A stretch of DNA of 64,000 nucleotides from Parvibaculaceae bacterium (GTDB lineage: Bacteria; Pseudomonadota; Alphaproteobacteria; Parvibaculales; Parvibaculaceae): assembly GCA_028283765.1 (NCBI GenBank), contig JAPWJY010000008.1, positions 1,617,001-1,681,000 of the forward strand, given 5' to 3'. The stretch's first letter is position 1. Each line of letters begins with the position of its first letter. The translations under genes and the position numbers were made by a program. Positions 53,760-62,148 of this stretch are shown here, in pieces. The notes beneath the pieces are model-generated. The model ran no database searches and had not been told where the DNA came from. It saw nothing but the letters and a program-made list of their open reading frames with translations.

Positions 53760-54344
53760 ATGCGCACCGTGCTTCTGGGAATTGTCGGCCTCATCGTACT
53801 GGCGGCTGTCTGGGTCTTTTCCAACATCAACACCATCCCGACGCAGGATGAGGCAGCCAATGCCGCCTGGTCGCAGGTGCTGAACCAGTATCAGCGCCGC
53901 GCCGATCTCGTGCCCAATCTGGTCGCGACGGTGAAGGGCTATGCCGCGCACGAGGAGAAAGTTCTGACGGAAGTGACCAACGCCCGCGCCAGAGTCGGCC
54001 AGATCGCCGCACCGGACCCCAAGGACCCCGACGCCGTGGCCCAGTTCGAGGCAGCCCAGCGCGAACTTGGCGGCTCTCTCTCCCGGCTGCTGGTCGTTGC
54101 CGAGCAATATCCCGACCTCAAGGCGAACCAGAACTTCCTCACGCTCCAGTCCCAGCTTGAGGGCACCGAAAACCGTATCTCGGTCGCCCGGCGCGACTAT
54201 ATCGGGGCGGTGCAGACCTATAACACCACGCTGCGCACCTTCCCCGGCCGTCTCATCGCGATGATCTTCTATCCGGACTCCAAGCCGCGCGCCAATTTCG
54301 CGGCGGATGAGGGGGCTGAAAAAGCGCCGAAGGTCGAGTTCTGA
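53760..54344 (+). CDS. LemA-family membrane protein
   Basis: A 194-residue protein with one N-terminal helix (VLLGIVGLIVLAAVWVFSNI) and a coiled-coil helical body. The phrase NAAWSQVLNQYQRRADLVPNLVATVKGYAAHEEKVLTEVTNAR is the LemA signature. LemA proteins are of uncertain function in the cell envelope and usually occur with TPM-domain genes, as here. Its TGA overlaps the next ATG by one base. Confidence 0.93.
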   Translation: MRTVLLGIVGLIVLAAVWVFSNINTIPTQDEAANAAWSQVLNQYQRRADLVPNLVATVKGYAAHEEKVLTEVTNARARVGQIAAPDPKDPDAVAQFEAAQRELGGSLSRLLVVAEQYPDLKANQNFLTLQSQLEGTENRISVARRDYIGAVQTYNTTLRTFPGRLIAMIFYPDSKPRANFAADEGAEKAPKVEF

Positions 54345-55090
54345 TGAACCGCCTGCGCGCGTTCCTCATCGGCCTTGCCGCTCTGGCGATATGGGCCTTT
54401 GCGGGGAGCGCGGGCGCGGCCGATTTTACCGCCCCGGCCCTGACGGGCCGCGTCGTCGACGACGCCCATGTTCTCTCGCCCGAGACGTTCAACCGGATCG
54501 AGAACCTGCTGCGGAGCCACGAGGCCAAAACCGGCGATCAGGTCGTGGTCGCCACCGTGCCCTCGCTGGGCGGCCTCGACATCGAAACCTACGCAAACGA
54601 GCTGTTCCGGCGCTGGGCGCTGGGGCAGAAGGACAAGAACAATGGTGTTCTCTTCGTCGTCGCCCCCGCGGAGCGCGAAATGCGCATCGAGGTCGGCTAC
54701 GGCCTTGAGGGCACGCTGACCGACGCCATCGCCTCGCAAATCATCCGCGACACCGTCACCCCTCACTTTCGCGACGGCGACATGGATGGCGGGATCGAGG
54801 CAGGCAGCAAGGCTATCCTCGCCGTACTCGGCGGCAACGCCCTGCCTGCCGGAGACGATCAATCGCCACAGTCATTCACCCGGAGCGACGGCTTCAACGG
54901 CGTGCTGGTGCTGATCTGGATCGTGGTCGTGATCTTCGTCATATGGCAACGGATGACCGGACGCGGCGGGCGCGGCGGCGGCCGGTGGGGTGGCGGAGGC
55001 TTCGGTGGCGGCGGTTTCGGCGGTGGAGGCGGCGGCTTTGGCGGCGGGGGCGGCAGTTCGGGCGGAGGCGGATCCTCGGGCCGCTGGTAG
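54344..55090 (+). CDS. TPM-domain membrane protein (YgcG-like)
   Basis: A 248-residue protein. It has a signal peptide (about 1-24, ending GAA-DFT), a TPM phosphatase-like domain (about 28-160, beginning PALTGRVVDDAHVLSP), one membrane helix (VLVLIWIVVVIFVIW) and a C-terminal tail of about 45 residues that is almost wholly Gly, Arg and Ser (GGFGGGG repeats). It is coupled to LemA. The pair may act in envelope stability, which is not established. Confidence 0.92.
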   Translation: MNRLRAFLIGLAALAIWAFAGSAGAADFTAPALTGRVVDDAHVLSPETFNRIENLLRSHEAKTGDQVVVATVPSLGGLDIETYANELFRRWALGQKDKNNGVLFVVAPAEREMRIEVGYGLEGTLTDAIASQIIRDTVTPHFRDGDMDGGIEAGSKAILAVLGGNALPAGDDQSPQSFTRSDGFNGVLVLIWIVVVIFVIWQRMTGRGGRGGGRWGGGGFGGGGFGGGGGGFGGGGGSSGGGGSSGRW

Positions 55091-55095
55091 AGGAC

Positions 55096-55123
55096 TCCCC
55101 GGCACTATTGCCCGCACCGGGGA
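55096..55123 (+). terminator. Hairpin between convergent TPM and ParA-like genes
   Basis: TCCCCGG, 14 bases, CCGGGGA, followed by TAACCTTTCTTTC. The stem is 7 bp with a large loop. It could stop transcription from either gene. Weak evidence. Confidence 0.4.
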
Positions 55124-55145
55124 TAACCTTTCTTTCAGACTGCGT

Positions 55146-55841
55146 TTAGATCGCAATCCCTTCCAGTTCCTGATAGGCGCTCTGGAACCAGACGCGAACC
55201 CGCTGGCGCTCCAGAATGCTCAAGCCCGTGACGTCCCTGTCAGGATTGTTGATGGCGGCCCAGAAGCTGGTGCTGCGGCTGTCTATTTTCTGCATCGTGC
55301 CTTCGTGCAACTGACGCACAGACACAACCTGCGCGCCGTAGGCGAGCGCGCGGTCGAGTTCGCCGGATTCTTCCAGCGTCGTGAAAATCTTGCTGCGCAC
55401 CTCGTTGAGCACGACCACCAGCTTCATCTGTCCGGCGAACTCGTCGAGCCACCGGCGCAGCAGGTCGACGGAATCCTTGCCTGAATCCATCACATGCCAG
55501 TAGGTCAGCGAAAGCCCGAGCTCATTGCCGAGGTCGAGCAGGCCCGATTCCTCGATCCAGCGCACCAGCGCATGCTGGGTCTGGGCGGCCAGATCGACGA
55601 TGATCCGGCGATTGGGGTCCTCTATGGCGACCTCGATCATCTGGTCGAGGCTGGAATAATCCTCGACTTTCACCGGCGTAGCGAAACCCGCGTAGAAACG
55701 CATCAGCGCGCCATGGGATTTGTCGCTGTCGAAGCCCGCGAACGGCAGGCCCTTGTCGATGCAATATTGCGCCAGCAGACGCGCCACGAGCGACTTGCCC
55801 ACGCCGCCCTTTTCGCCGCCGATGAAGTGAATGCTGCTCAT
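55146..55841 (-). CDS. Orphan ParA/MinD-type ATPase
   Basis: A 231-residue deviant-Walker ATPase. The N-terminus IHFIGGEKGGVGKSLVARLLAQYCIDKGLPF has the KGGxGKS signature lysine, DSDKSHGAL follows, and IIVDLAAQTQHAL is the switch II/Walker B region. No parB or segregation partner is beside it. The protein resembles the plasmid TraL/StbB-like ATPases as much as chromosomal ParA. It is probably cytoplasmic and may position a cargo or regulate a process; no cargo is assigned. Its upstream region carries the riboswitch-like element. Confidence 0.8.
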   Translation of the reverse strand: MSSIHFIGGEKGGVGKSLVARLLAQYCIDKGLPFAGFDSDKSHGALMRFYAGFATPVKVEDYSSLDQMIEVAIEDPNRRIIVDLAAQTQHALVRWIEESGLLDLGNELGLSLTYWHVMDSGKDSVDLLRRWLDEFAGQMKLVVVLNEVRSKIFTTLEESGELDRALAYGAQVVSVRQLHEGTMQKIDSRSTSFWAAINNPDRDVTGLSILERQRVRVWFQSAYQELEGIAI

Positions 55842-56039
55842 CGCAAAGATCCTTCAATCCAATTGTCACCAGATGAGCAAACGGGGCTCGCCTTCCATGA
55901 AAGGCAAACTACCCCAGCCCGTGAGGGACGAGAAGCGCCAAGGCTCCCGGCGGCGGACTTTTCCCCGAAGACGATGGAACCTCTGCAGGGCAGCGCCGTT
56001 TATATTCCCGGAGACGCTTCTCAATGATCGCTGGCTTCC

Positions 56040-56102
56040 AGCATCAGAACCGTCCACATTGCCTGAGAGTTCCGATCCCGGAGCGCTTGCCCAGACGGAG
56101 CC
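56040..56102 (-). promoter_or_regulatory. Glycine-riboswitch-like aptamer core, possibly degenerate
   Basis: On the minus strand the order CCG-TCT-GGGCAAGC, 13 bases, AACTCTCAGGCAA, TGT, GGACGG reproduces the 3' two-thirds of the glycine aptamer (known core words CCGAAGGGGCAA, CTCTCAGG, GGAC) with correct spacing. Only AAG of CCGAAGG is changed to TCT. The 5' GGAGAG word is not found; that part would lie inside the transglutaminase gene. It reads toward the ParA-like gene about 200 nt away. It may be a relic, a variant or chance. Confidence 0.4.
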
Positions 56103-56105
56103 GAT

Positions 56106-56918
56106 ATGCTGATCAGACTGGGTTGTGAACTCACCTATGAACTGCCGGCGCCAACGCCGATGATCATGATGCTCAATGTGCATCCCTCTCGCGTGGCGGA
56201 TCTTGAATATCCCGACTATATAATCACCACCCCGTCCGTTCCAATTCAGGGCTACACCGACAATTACGGCAACCGGTGCAACCGGCTGATGGCGCCAGCG
56301 GGCACCTTCCGTATTTCCACCAATACGGTCATCCGCGACTCCGGCTATATCGACATGGTCGGCCATGGCGCGCTCCAGCATCCGGTGGAGGATCTGCCTT
56401 CCGATACGATCCAGTTCCTGCTCGGCAGCCGCTATTGCGAAACGGACCGGCTGTCGGAGATCGCCTGGAACCTGTTCGGCAACCAGCCCTTCGGCTGGGC
56501 CCGGGTGCAGGCCGTCTGCGATTATGTGCACAATCACATCACGTTCGGCTATGCCTATTCCCGCCCTACCCGCACGGCCACGGAAGCCTTCATGGAAAGG
56601 CGCGGGGTCTGCCGGGATTATGCCCACCTCGCCATCACGTTCTGCCGTGCGCTCAATATCCCCGCCCGCTATTGCACCGGCTATGTCAGCGACATCGGCC
56701 TGCCGCCGCCCTATGCGCCGATGGATTTCGCCGCCTGGATGGAGGTCTATCTGGGCGGGCACTGGTATGCCTTTGACCCGCGCAACAATGCGCCCCGCAT
56801 CGGCCGCGTGCTCATCGCCTATGGCCGCGACGCCGCCGACGTGCCCCTGACCCATACTTTTGGCCCCAACAAGCTGACCGGCTTTCTGGTCATCACAGAG
56901 CCCGCAGAGCCTCAGTAA
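56106..56918 (+). CDS. Transglutaminase-like protease-fold protein
   Basis: A 270-residue protein. The transglutaminase-like domain (about 130-230) has the catalytic triad: Cys169 in RRGVCRDYAHL, His219 in GGHWYAF and Asp224 in FDPRNN. The N-terminal beta domain begins LIRLGCELTYELPAPTPMIMMLNVHPSR, typical of the bacterial family. It probably acts as a peptidase or amidase in the cytoplasm; the substrate is unknown. ACGGAGCC gives a ribosome-binding site that falls inside the riboswitch-like element on the opposite strand. Confidence 0.88.
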   Translation: MLIRLGCELTYELPAPTPMIMMLNVHPSRVADLEYPDYIITTPSVPIQGYTDNYGNRCNRLMAPAGTFRISTNTVIRDSGYIDMVGHGALQHPVEDLPSDTIQFLLGSRYCETDRLSEIAWNLFGNQPFGWARVQAVCDYVHNHITFGYAYSRPTRTATEAFMERRGVCRDYAHLAITFCRALNIPARYCTGYVSDIGLPPPYAPMDFAAWMEVYLGGHWYAFDPRNNAPRIGRVLIAYGRDAADVPLTHTFGPNKLTGFLVITEPAEPQ

Positions 56919-57083
56919 GCCCCCCTTGCAACCGGGATGCGGTCAGGCCCGGGACACCCATACAGGCAAATATGAGCAGAGTGGCGGCGCCTCATTGCCC
57001 CGCCTCCACCCATGCCGTTACACTGGCGACGATTCGGAAGTTCACGTCTCGTTCTCCCTGCCAGTTCTCAACGCAAGAGTCTC

Positions 57084-59162
57084 ATGTCCGCTCGCAAGAC
57101 GACCAAATCCGCCTCCAAGGCAGCCGATCTGACGGAAGATCTGTTCGCCGCGCCCGCCCCTGCCCGCAATCCGGCGCCCCAGACCGGCAAGACTCAAGCT
57201 GACAAGGCTCCGGCAAAGCCCCTTTCCCGGGCGGAGGAAGACTATTCCGCCAAGGACATCGAGGTTCTGGAGGGGCTTGAGCCCGTGCGCCGCCGCCCCG
57301 GCATGTATATCGGCGGCACCGACGAGCGCGCGCTGCACCATCTTTTCGCGGAAATCCTCGATAACGCCATGGACGAGGCCGTGGCGGGCCACGCCAACTG
57401 GATCGACGTCTCGCTCCATGCCGACGGCAGCCTGACGGTCATCGACAATGGCCGCGGCATCCCGGTCGATCCCCACCCCAAGTTCCGGGACAAGTCCGCG
57501 CTCGAAGTCATCATGACCACGCTTCATGCGGGCGGAAAGTTCGGCGGCAAGGCCTATGAGACCTCCGGCGGCCTCCATGGCGTCGGCTCCTCGGTCGTCA
57601 ACGCGCTCTCGGACTGGATGGACATCGAGGTTGCCCGCGATCAGGAACTTTACTTCCAGCGCTTCGAGCGCGGCATCCCGGTAACAAGGCTCGAGCGGCG
57701 CGGCCGCACCCAGAACCGGCGCGGCACCAAGGTGACCTTCCATCCCGATGCGCAGATTTTCGGCCCCGCCGCCCAGTTCAAGCCCGCCCGCCTCTACAAG
57801 ATGGCGCGCTCCAAGGCCTATCTTTTCGGCGGTGTCGAAATCCGCTGGTCCTGCGCGGCCGAGCTCATCAAGGACGCGACGCCCGAGAAGGATGTCCTCC
57901 ATTTTCCGGGCGGCCTCGTCGATTTCCTGAGCGCCCAGACATCCGGGCTTCTCACCGTTACCGCCGACCCCTTTTCCGGCAAGGTTTCCCGGGCTGGCTC
58001 CAACGGCGCGGTCGAATGGGCGATTGCCTGGTTCGGCGAGGAGGACGGTTTCGTCCATTCCTATTGCAACACCATCCCGACGCCCGAGGGCGGCACCCAC
58101 GAGGCTGGATTGCGGGCGGCGCTGACCAAGGGGCTCAAGGCCTATGCCGATCTCGCCGGCAACAAGAAGGGCCAGCAGATCATTGCCGATGACGTGCTGA
58201 ATTCGGCAGGCGCGCTCATCTCCGTCTTCATCCGCGAGCCCGAATTTCAGGGCCAGACCAAGGAAAAGCTCGCCAGCGCCGAAGCCGCGCGCCTCGTCGA
58301 GACCGCCGTGCGCGACCAGTTCGACCATTGGCTGGCGGCCTCGCCCCAGCAGGCGGGCAAGCTGCTCGACTGGGTGATCGACCGCGCCGACGAACGCCTC
58401 AAGCGCAAGCAGGAAAAGGATGTCGGCCGCAAGACCGCGACGCGCAAGCTGCGCCTGCCGGGCAAGCTCGCCGATTGCGCCCAGTCCGGCGCGGAGGGCT
58501 CCGAGCTTTTCATCGTCGAGGGTGACAGCGCCGGCGGCTCCGCCAAGCAGGCCCGCGACCGCGCCAGCCAGGCCATTCTGCCGCTCCGGGGCAAGATCCT
58601 CAATGTCGCCAGCGCCAGTTCCGGCAAGCTCGCCCAGAACCAGCAGATCAGCGATCTTGTCCTCGCTCTGGGCGTGCGCACCGGCAGCGGCTATCGCGAG
58701 GAGGATCTGCGCTACGAGAAGGTCATCATCATGACCGACGCCGACGTGGACGGCGCCCATATCGCCTCGCTCCTCATCACCTTCTTCTATCAGGAACTGC
58801 GCGACCTGATCCGCCAGGGCCACCTTTTCCTCGCCGTGCCGCCCCTCTACAAGCTGACCCAGGGCGGCAAGACGCTCTATGCCCGCGACGACGGCCACAA
58901 GGACGAGTTGCTGGCAAAGGAATTCGGCGCCCGCGGCAAGGTCGAGATCAGCCGGTTCAAGGGGCTTGGCGAAATGATGCCCGCCCAGCTCAAGGAAACG
59001 ACCATGCTCCGGAGCAAGCGCACGCTGCTCAAGGTGGTGATGCACGCCGACGAGGTGAACGAAACGGCGGCGGCCGTGGCCCAGCTCATGGGCAACAAGC
59101 CGGAACTGCGTTTCCAGTTCATTCAGGAACGCGCCGCCTTCGCCACCGATCTGGACATCTAG
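57084..59162 (+). CDS. parE: DNA topoisomerase IV subunit B
   Basis: A 692-residue type IIA topoisomerase B subunit. The GHKL ATPase domain shows EILDNAMDEAVAGHA and GGLHGVGSSVVNALS; the transducer follows; the TOPRIM domain has EGDSAGGSAKQARDRASQAILPLRGKILNV and DADVDGAHI. It lacks the long insertion of GyrB, which separates ParE from GyrB. It works with ParC to decatenate daughter chromosomes. The N-terminal 50 residues are a low-complexity basic/Ala/Pro extension. parC is not in the window. Confidence 0.95.
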   Translation: MSARKTTKSASKAADLTEDLFAAPAPARNPAPQTGKTQADKAPAKPLSRAEEDYSAKDIEVLEGLEPVRRRPGMYIGGTDERALHHLFAEILDNAMDEAVAGHANWIDVSLHADGSLTVIDNGRGIPVDPHPKFRDKSALEVIMTTLHAGGKFGGKAYETSGGLHGVGSSVVNALSDWMDIEVARDQELYFQRFERGIPVTRLERRGRTQNRRGTKVTFHPDAQIFGPAAQFKPARLYKMARSKAYLFGGVEIRWSCAAELIKDATPEKDVLHFPGGLVDFLSAQTSGLLTVTADPFSGKVSRAGSNGAVEWAIAWFGEEDGFVHSYCNTIPTPEGGTHEAGLRAALTKGLKAYADLAGNKKGQQIIADDVLNSAGALISVFIREPEFQGQTKEKLASAEAARLVETAVRDQFDHWLAASPQQAGKLLDWVIDRADERLKRKQEKDVGRKTATRKLRLPGKLADCAQSGAEGSELFIVEGDSAGGSAKQARDRASQAILPLRGKILNVASASSGKLAQNQQISDLVLALGVRTGSGYREEDLRYEKVIIMTDADVDGAHIASLLITFFYQELRDLIRQGHLFLAVPPLYKLTQGGKTLYARDDGHKDELLAKEFGARGKVEISRFKGLGEMMPAQLKETTMLRSKRTLLKVVMHADEVNETAAAVAQLMGNKPELRFQFIQERAAFATDLDI

Positions 59163-59177
59163 GGGGGCAGCCGGGGC

Positions 59178-59696
59178 ATGGCGATCTTCAGACGTCTGAC
59201 CGCCCTGCTGGCGGGTCTGTCGGGGCTGGCCGGGTGTAACGACGCCAACAAGATCACCTTCGTCAACCAGACGAACCTCTATAGCCCCCAGATGGTGCGT
59301 GCGAGCGGCTTCCGGGCCGAGATCTATGGCGCGCCCCGGGCAGGCGCGACCCTTGCCCAGACGCTGGAAGGCCTCCATGCGCCCGGCTGGGCCAGCGCCA
59401 CACCGCTCACCCCCGCCAGCGAGCCGGGACGCCATGGCCGTCTCGTGCTGATCTTCAACCCGGCAGGGAGCGCCCCTTCGGCGGCCATGTGCACCAATCC
59501 CGACGATTTCGAAGGGAAAGCGCAGGATGCGCCGCTTCGGGTCTTTGCCGCCTACTGCATGGCCGACAGGCTCGTCGCCCGGGGCGCGCTCAGCGCGCCC
59601 GGCATCCCCAAAGCCAATAGTCCCGGCTATGCCGAGGCCATGAACAATCTGTTCGCGGCAATGCTGCCGCCCCATCAGCCGCCCGGGAACAAGTAA
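59178..59696 (+). CDS. Putative lipoprotein of unknown function
   Basis: A 172-residue protein. The signal peptide ends in a lipobox LAGC with Cys20, so it should be lipid-anchored. The mature part contains two further cysteines (AAMCTNPDD and AAYCMADR), which may form a disulfide. It is 15 bp after parE and probably in the same transcript, though this need not mean a shared function. No domain is recognised. Confidence 0.8.
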   Translation: MAIFRRLTALLAGLSGLAGCNDANKITFVNQTNLYSPQMVRASGFRAEIYGAPRAGATLAQTLEGLHAPGWASATPLTPASEPGRHGRLVLIFNPAGSAPSAAMCTNPDDFEGKAQDAPLRVFAAYCMADRLVARGALSAPGIPKANSPGYAEAMNNLFAAMLPPHQPPGNK

Positions 59697-59776
59697 AAGG
59701 CGCTTACAGAGCAAACAAACCGTGGACAAACGGCAACAGCCTGCACATGAGAATGGCGTGCCAGAGCCGCATTCAG

Positions 59777-59804
59777 TTGACAAAGACGTTGGTTTGCTTA
59801 TGGT
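59777..59804 (+). promoter_or_regulatory. Sigma-70-type promoter of the DEAD-box gene
   Basis: TTGACA at 59777-59782 and TATGGT at 59799-59804, spaced 16 bp. It would give a leader of about 140 nt before the helicase ATG, a length similar to that of cold-responsive helicase leaders. The leader contains a small TCGAAC/GTTCGA stem (59840-59857). Confidence 0.5.
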
Positions 59805-59952
59805 TCGCGCCGAAAGGCAGGTCGCGCGCCCGCCTTCCTTCGAACGTCAAGGTTCGAGCGTCAGGGCAGCCCTGCGAAGATAAAGAACCTCTCCGTCGAG
59901 ACAATAACCATCCCGCAGAGCCGCGCGCGCCATCTGCGAATGAACGGTATAC

Positions 59953-61557
59953 ATGACTTTTGACGAGCTTGGCCTGGGACAGGAAGTCCTCAAGGCGATT
60001 GCCGAAGCGGGCTACACCACCCCGACACCTATTCAGGCGGCGGCAATCCCCCATGTGCTCGCGGGCCGCGATGTTCTGGGCATCGCCCAGACCGGCACAG
60101 GCAAGACCGCATCCTTCACCCTCCCCATGATCGAAATTCTGGGACGTGGCCGCGCCAGGGCGCGGATGCCGCGCTCCCTCATCCTTGAACCGACGCGCGA
60201 ACTCGCCGCGCAGGTTGCCGAGAATTTCGAGACCTATGGGAAATATCACAAGCTTTCGATGGCGCTGCTGATCGGCGGCGTCGCTTTCGGCGATCAGGAC
60301 AAGAAGCTTGATCGCGGCGTGGACGTGCTAATCGCCACCCCCGGCCGTCTGCTCGACCAGATCTCGCGCGGCAAGGTGCTGCTCACCGGCGTTCAGGTGC
60401 TCGTCATCGACGAAGCCGACCGGATGCTCGACATGGGCTTTATCCCCGATATCGAGGATATCTGCCGCAAGATTCCCTTCACGCGCCAGACCCTGCTTTT
60501 CTCGGCGACGATGCCGCCGGAAATCCAGCGCCTGACCGAGGCCTTCCAGCAGAACCCGGAGCGCGTCGAAGTTGCCCGCCCGGCCTCGACCGCGCTCACC
60601 GTGACGCAATCCATCGTGCGCACGACCAAGGAAGACAAGCGCGACAAGCTGCGCGAAATGATCCGCAACGAGACGATCAAGAACGCGATCATCTTCTGCA
60701 ACCGCAAGTCCGACGTCACCATTGTCTATCGCTCCCTTGAGAAGCATGGCTTCTCGGTCGGCGCGCTCCATGGCGATCTTGAGCAGAGCGTGCGCACGAA
60801 AACGCTGGAAAAGTTCCGCAACGGCGAGCTTGATCTTCTGGTTGCCAGCGACGTCGCCGCCCGCGGCCTCGATATTCCAGACGTGAGCCATGTGTTCAAC
60901 TTCGATGTGCCGATCCATGCGGAGGACTATGTTCACCGCATCGGGCGCACGGGCCGCGCGGGCCGCGAAGGCGCCACCTTCATGCTTGTCACCAAGTCGG
61001 ACGACAAATATCTGGCCGCCATCGAAAAACTGATCGGCAATCCGCTGAAGGAGAGCGAGCTTTATAGCAGCGGCGGCAAACCCTCTCCTGTCGCGGCAGA
61101 CGCCGCCCCGGCAGCGGATGGCGAAGCGGCGGCCCCGGCGGAAAAGCCGAAGCGCCGCGCCCGGACGGCAAAGCCCAAGGCTGTGCCGGCCCAGAGCGCC
61201 GATGCCCTGCCCGTTCCCCTGTTGGCCGACACTGACCAGCCGCTGGAAATCCGCGACACCCAGGCCCACGAACAGGTCCGTGAAATTCCCGTGGAACGTC
61301 CTGCGCCCGAACGGACCCGCGCGCCGCGCGAACGCGCCGCCCGCCCCGCGAAAGATCATGCGCCGGCTGATCATGCCGCCAATGACCGCAATGTGCGCCC
61401 GGCCCAGCCGCAGCCCCGCCGCTATCAGGATGACAACCACGACCGCGTCATCGGGCTTGGCGATCATGTCCCCGCCTTCCTGCTGCGCCCGGTCAAGCTT
61501 CCCAAGCGCAAGATCAGCGACGACATTGACGTCGAGACGGAAACAGAGACGGCCTAG
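59953..61557 (+). CDS. DEAD-box RNA helicase (RhlE-like)
   Basis: A 534-residue helicase. It contains Q motif PTPIQ, motif I AQTGTGKT, Ia PTRELAAQ, DEAD, SAT, and in the second domain VASDVAARGLDIP and HRIGRTGRAGREG. Residues about 375-534 are a low-complexity tail rich in Ala, Pro, Arg and Glu, as in RhlE/CsdA-type proteins, used for RNA contact. It probably unwinds structured RNA during ribosome assembly or in the cold. It is monocistronic with its own promoter and terminator. Confidence 0.93.
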   Translation: MTFDELGLGQEVLKAIAEAGYTTPTPIQAAAIPHVLAGRDVLGIAQTGTGKTASFTLPMIEILGRGRARARMPRSLILEPTRELAAQVAENFETYGKYHKLSMALLIGGVAFGDQDKKLDRGVDVLIATPGRLLDQISRGKVLLTGVQVLVIDEADRMLDMGFIPDIEDICRKIPFTRQTLLFSATMPPEIQRLTEAFQQNPERVEVARPASTALTVTQSIVRTTKEDKRDKLREMIRNETIKNAIIFCNRKSDVTIVYRSLEKHGFSVGALHGDLEQSVRTKTLEKFRNGELDLLVASDVAARGLDIPDVSHVFNFDVPIHAEDYVHRIGRTGRAGREGATFMLVTKSDDKYLAAIEKLIGNPLKESELYSSGGKPSPVAADAAPAADGEAAAPAEKPKRRARTAKPKAVPAQSADALPVPLLADTDQPLEIRDTQAHEQVREIPVERPAPERTRAPRERAARPAKDHAPADHAANDRNVRPAQPQPRRYQDDNHDRVIGLGDHVPAFLLRPVKLPKRKISDDIDVETETETA

Positions 61558-61585
61558 CCTCCTGCTTCCATCATCTTCGGGAATC

Positions 61586-61614
61586 AAGACCCCGGCACCA
61601 TGTGCCGGGGTCTT
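61586..61614 (+). terminator. Terminator of the DEAD-box gene
   Basis: AAGACCCCGGCAC, loop CAT, GTGCCGGGGTCTT: a perfect 13-bp stem 28 bp after the stop, followed by TTGTGTTTT. Confidence 0.88.
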
Positions 61615-62148
61615 GTGTTTTCAATTTGGAAAAGCCACGGCAACTGCATCCATTTCGCCATGCAGATGTTGCGGAGCCCGGCACGATTAAATAGCCTTCA
61701 AGCATCGGTCCCCGGCACGAAACAACCACAAGGGGCCGAGGCTGAAAATGATCACACCGATGATGATCTGACCGAAAAACCGTTTGTATAATGAGGGATG
61801 GAAGGATCATCCCCGACAAAGCGGCGCATGAAGTCTGGTCACGTTCCATACCGGAATCGACCGCTTCCCGCCAGCTACCGCTGGATCCAGGCTGAATCTT
61901 TCAGCCCACTCGAATTCGGCCTGCTCTTCGCTTGCAAGAGCCTGCCGGGAAAAGAGCAAGGTGCAACGACCGAAGAACCGCCGCTGCGACCAATTGCTTG
62001 CCCGCGAAAAATGACAGCCGTCGCATCGCGATGAGACTGTCGCCAGGCCTGATCCGCCGTCCATGGCGGAGGGCATGTCCGAGCGGGAGGGCGGTGCGAA
62101 CACCGCCCTCCATGCGGCCCGGAACTGATGTCAGGCTTATCCCCGGTT
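61615..62148. other. Intergenic region between DEAD-box and coniferyl-aldehyde dehydrogenase genes
   Basis: No complete gene is supported. On the minus strand the frame 61806-61687 reads as a hydrophobic segment (FFGQIIIGVIIFSLGPLWLF) ending in TAA, but it has no ATG, GTG or TTG start after its upstream stop; it may be a decayed small membrane-protein gene or chance. Another open frame at 61798-62034 (plus) has no ribosome-binding site. A hairpin at 62086-62111 belongs to the next gene. Confidence 0.45.
62086..62111 (-). terminator. Hairpin after the coniferyl-aldehyde dehydrogenase gene
   Basis: On the minus strand GGAGGGCGGTG, loop TTCG, CACCGCCCTCC: a perfect 11-bp stem 37 bp after the stop codon. 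No T-run follows; termination is probable but may need Rho. Confidence 0.6.

Noticed and set aside
57042-59783. 913-codon open frame on the minus strand
   Set aside because: It is antisense to parE, which has complete GHKL and TOPRIM motifs. The translation is Gly/Ala/Arg/Leu-rich and resembles no family; long antisense frames are common in GC-rich genes.
62086-62111. 11-bp hairpin with TTCG loop as a small RNA
   Set aside because: Its position just after the coniferyl-aldehyde dehydrogenase stop fits a 3'-end hairpin better; no promoter is evident.
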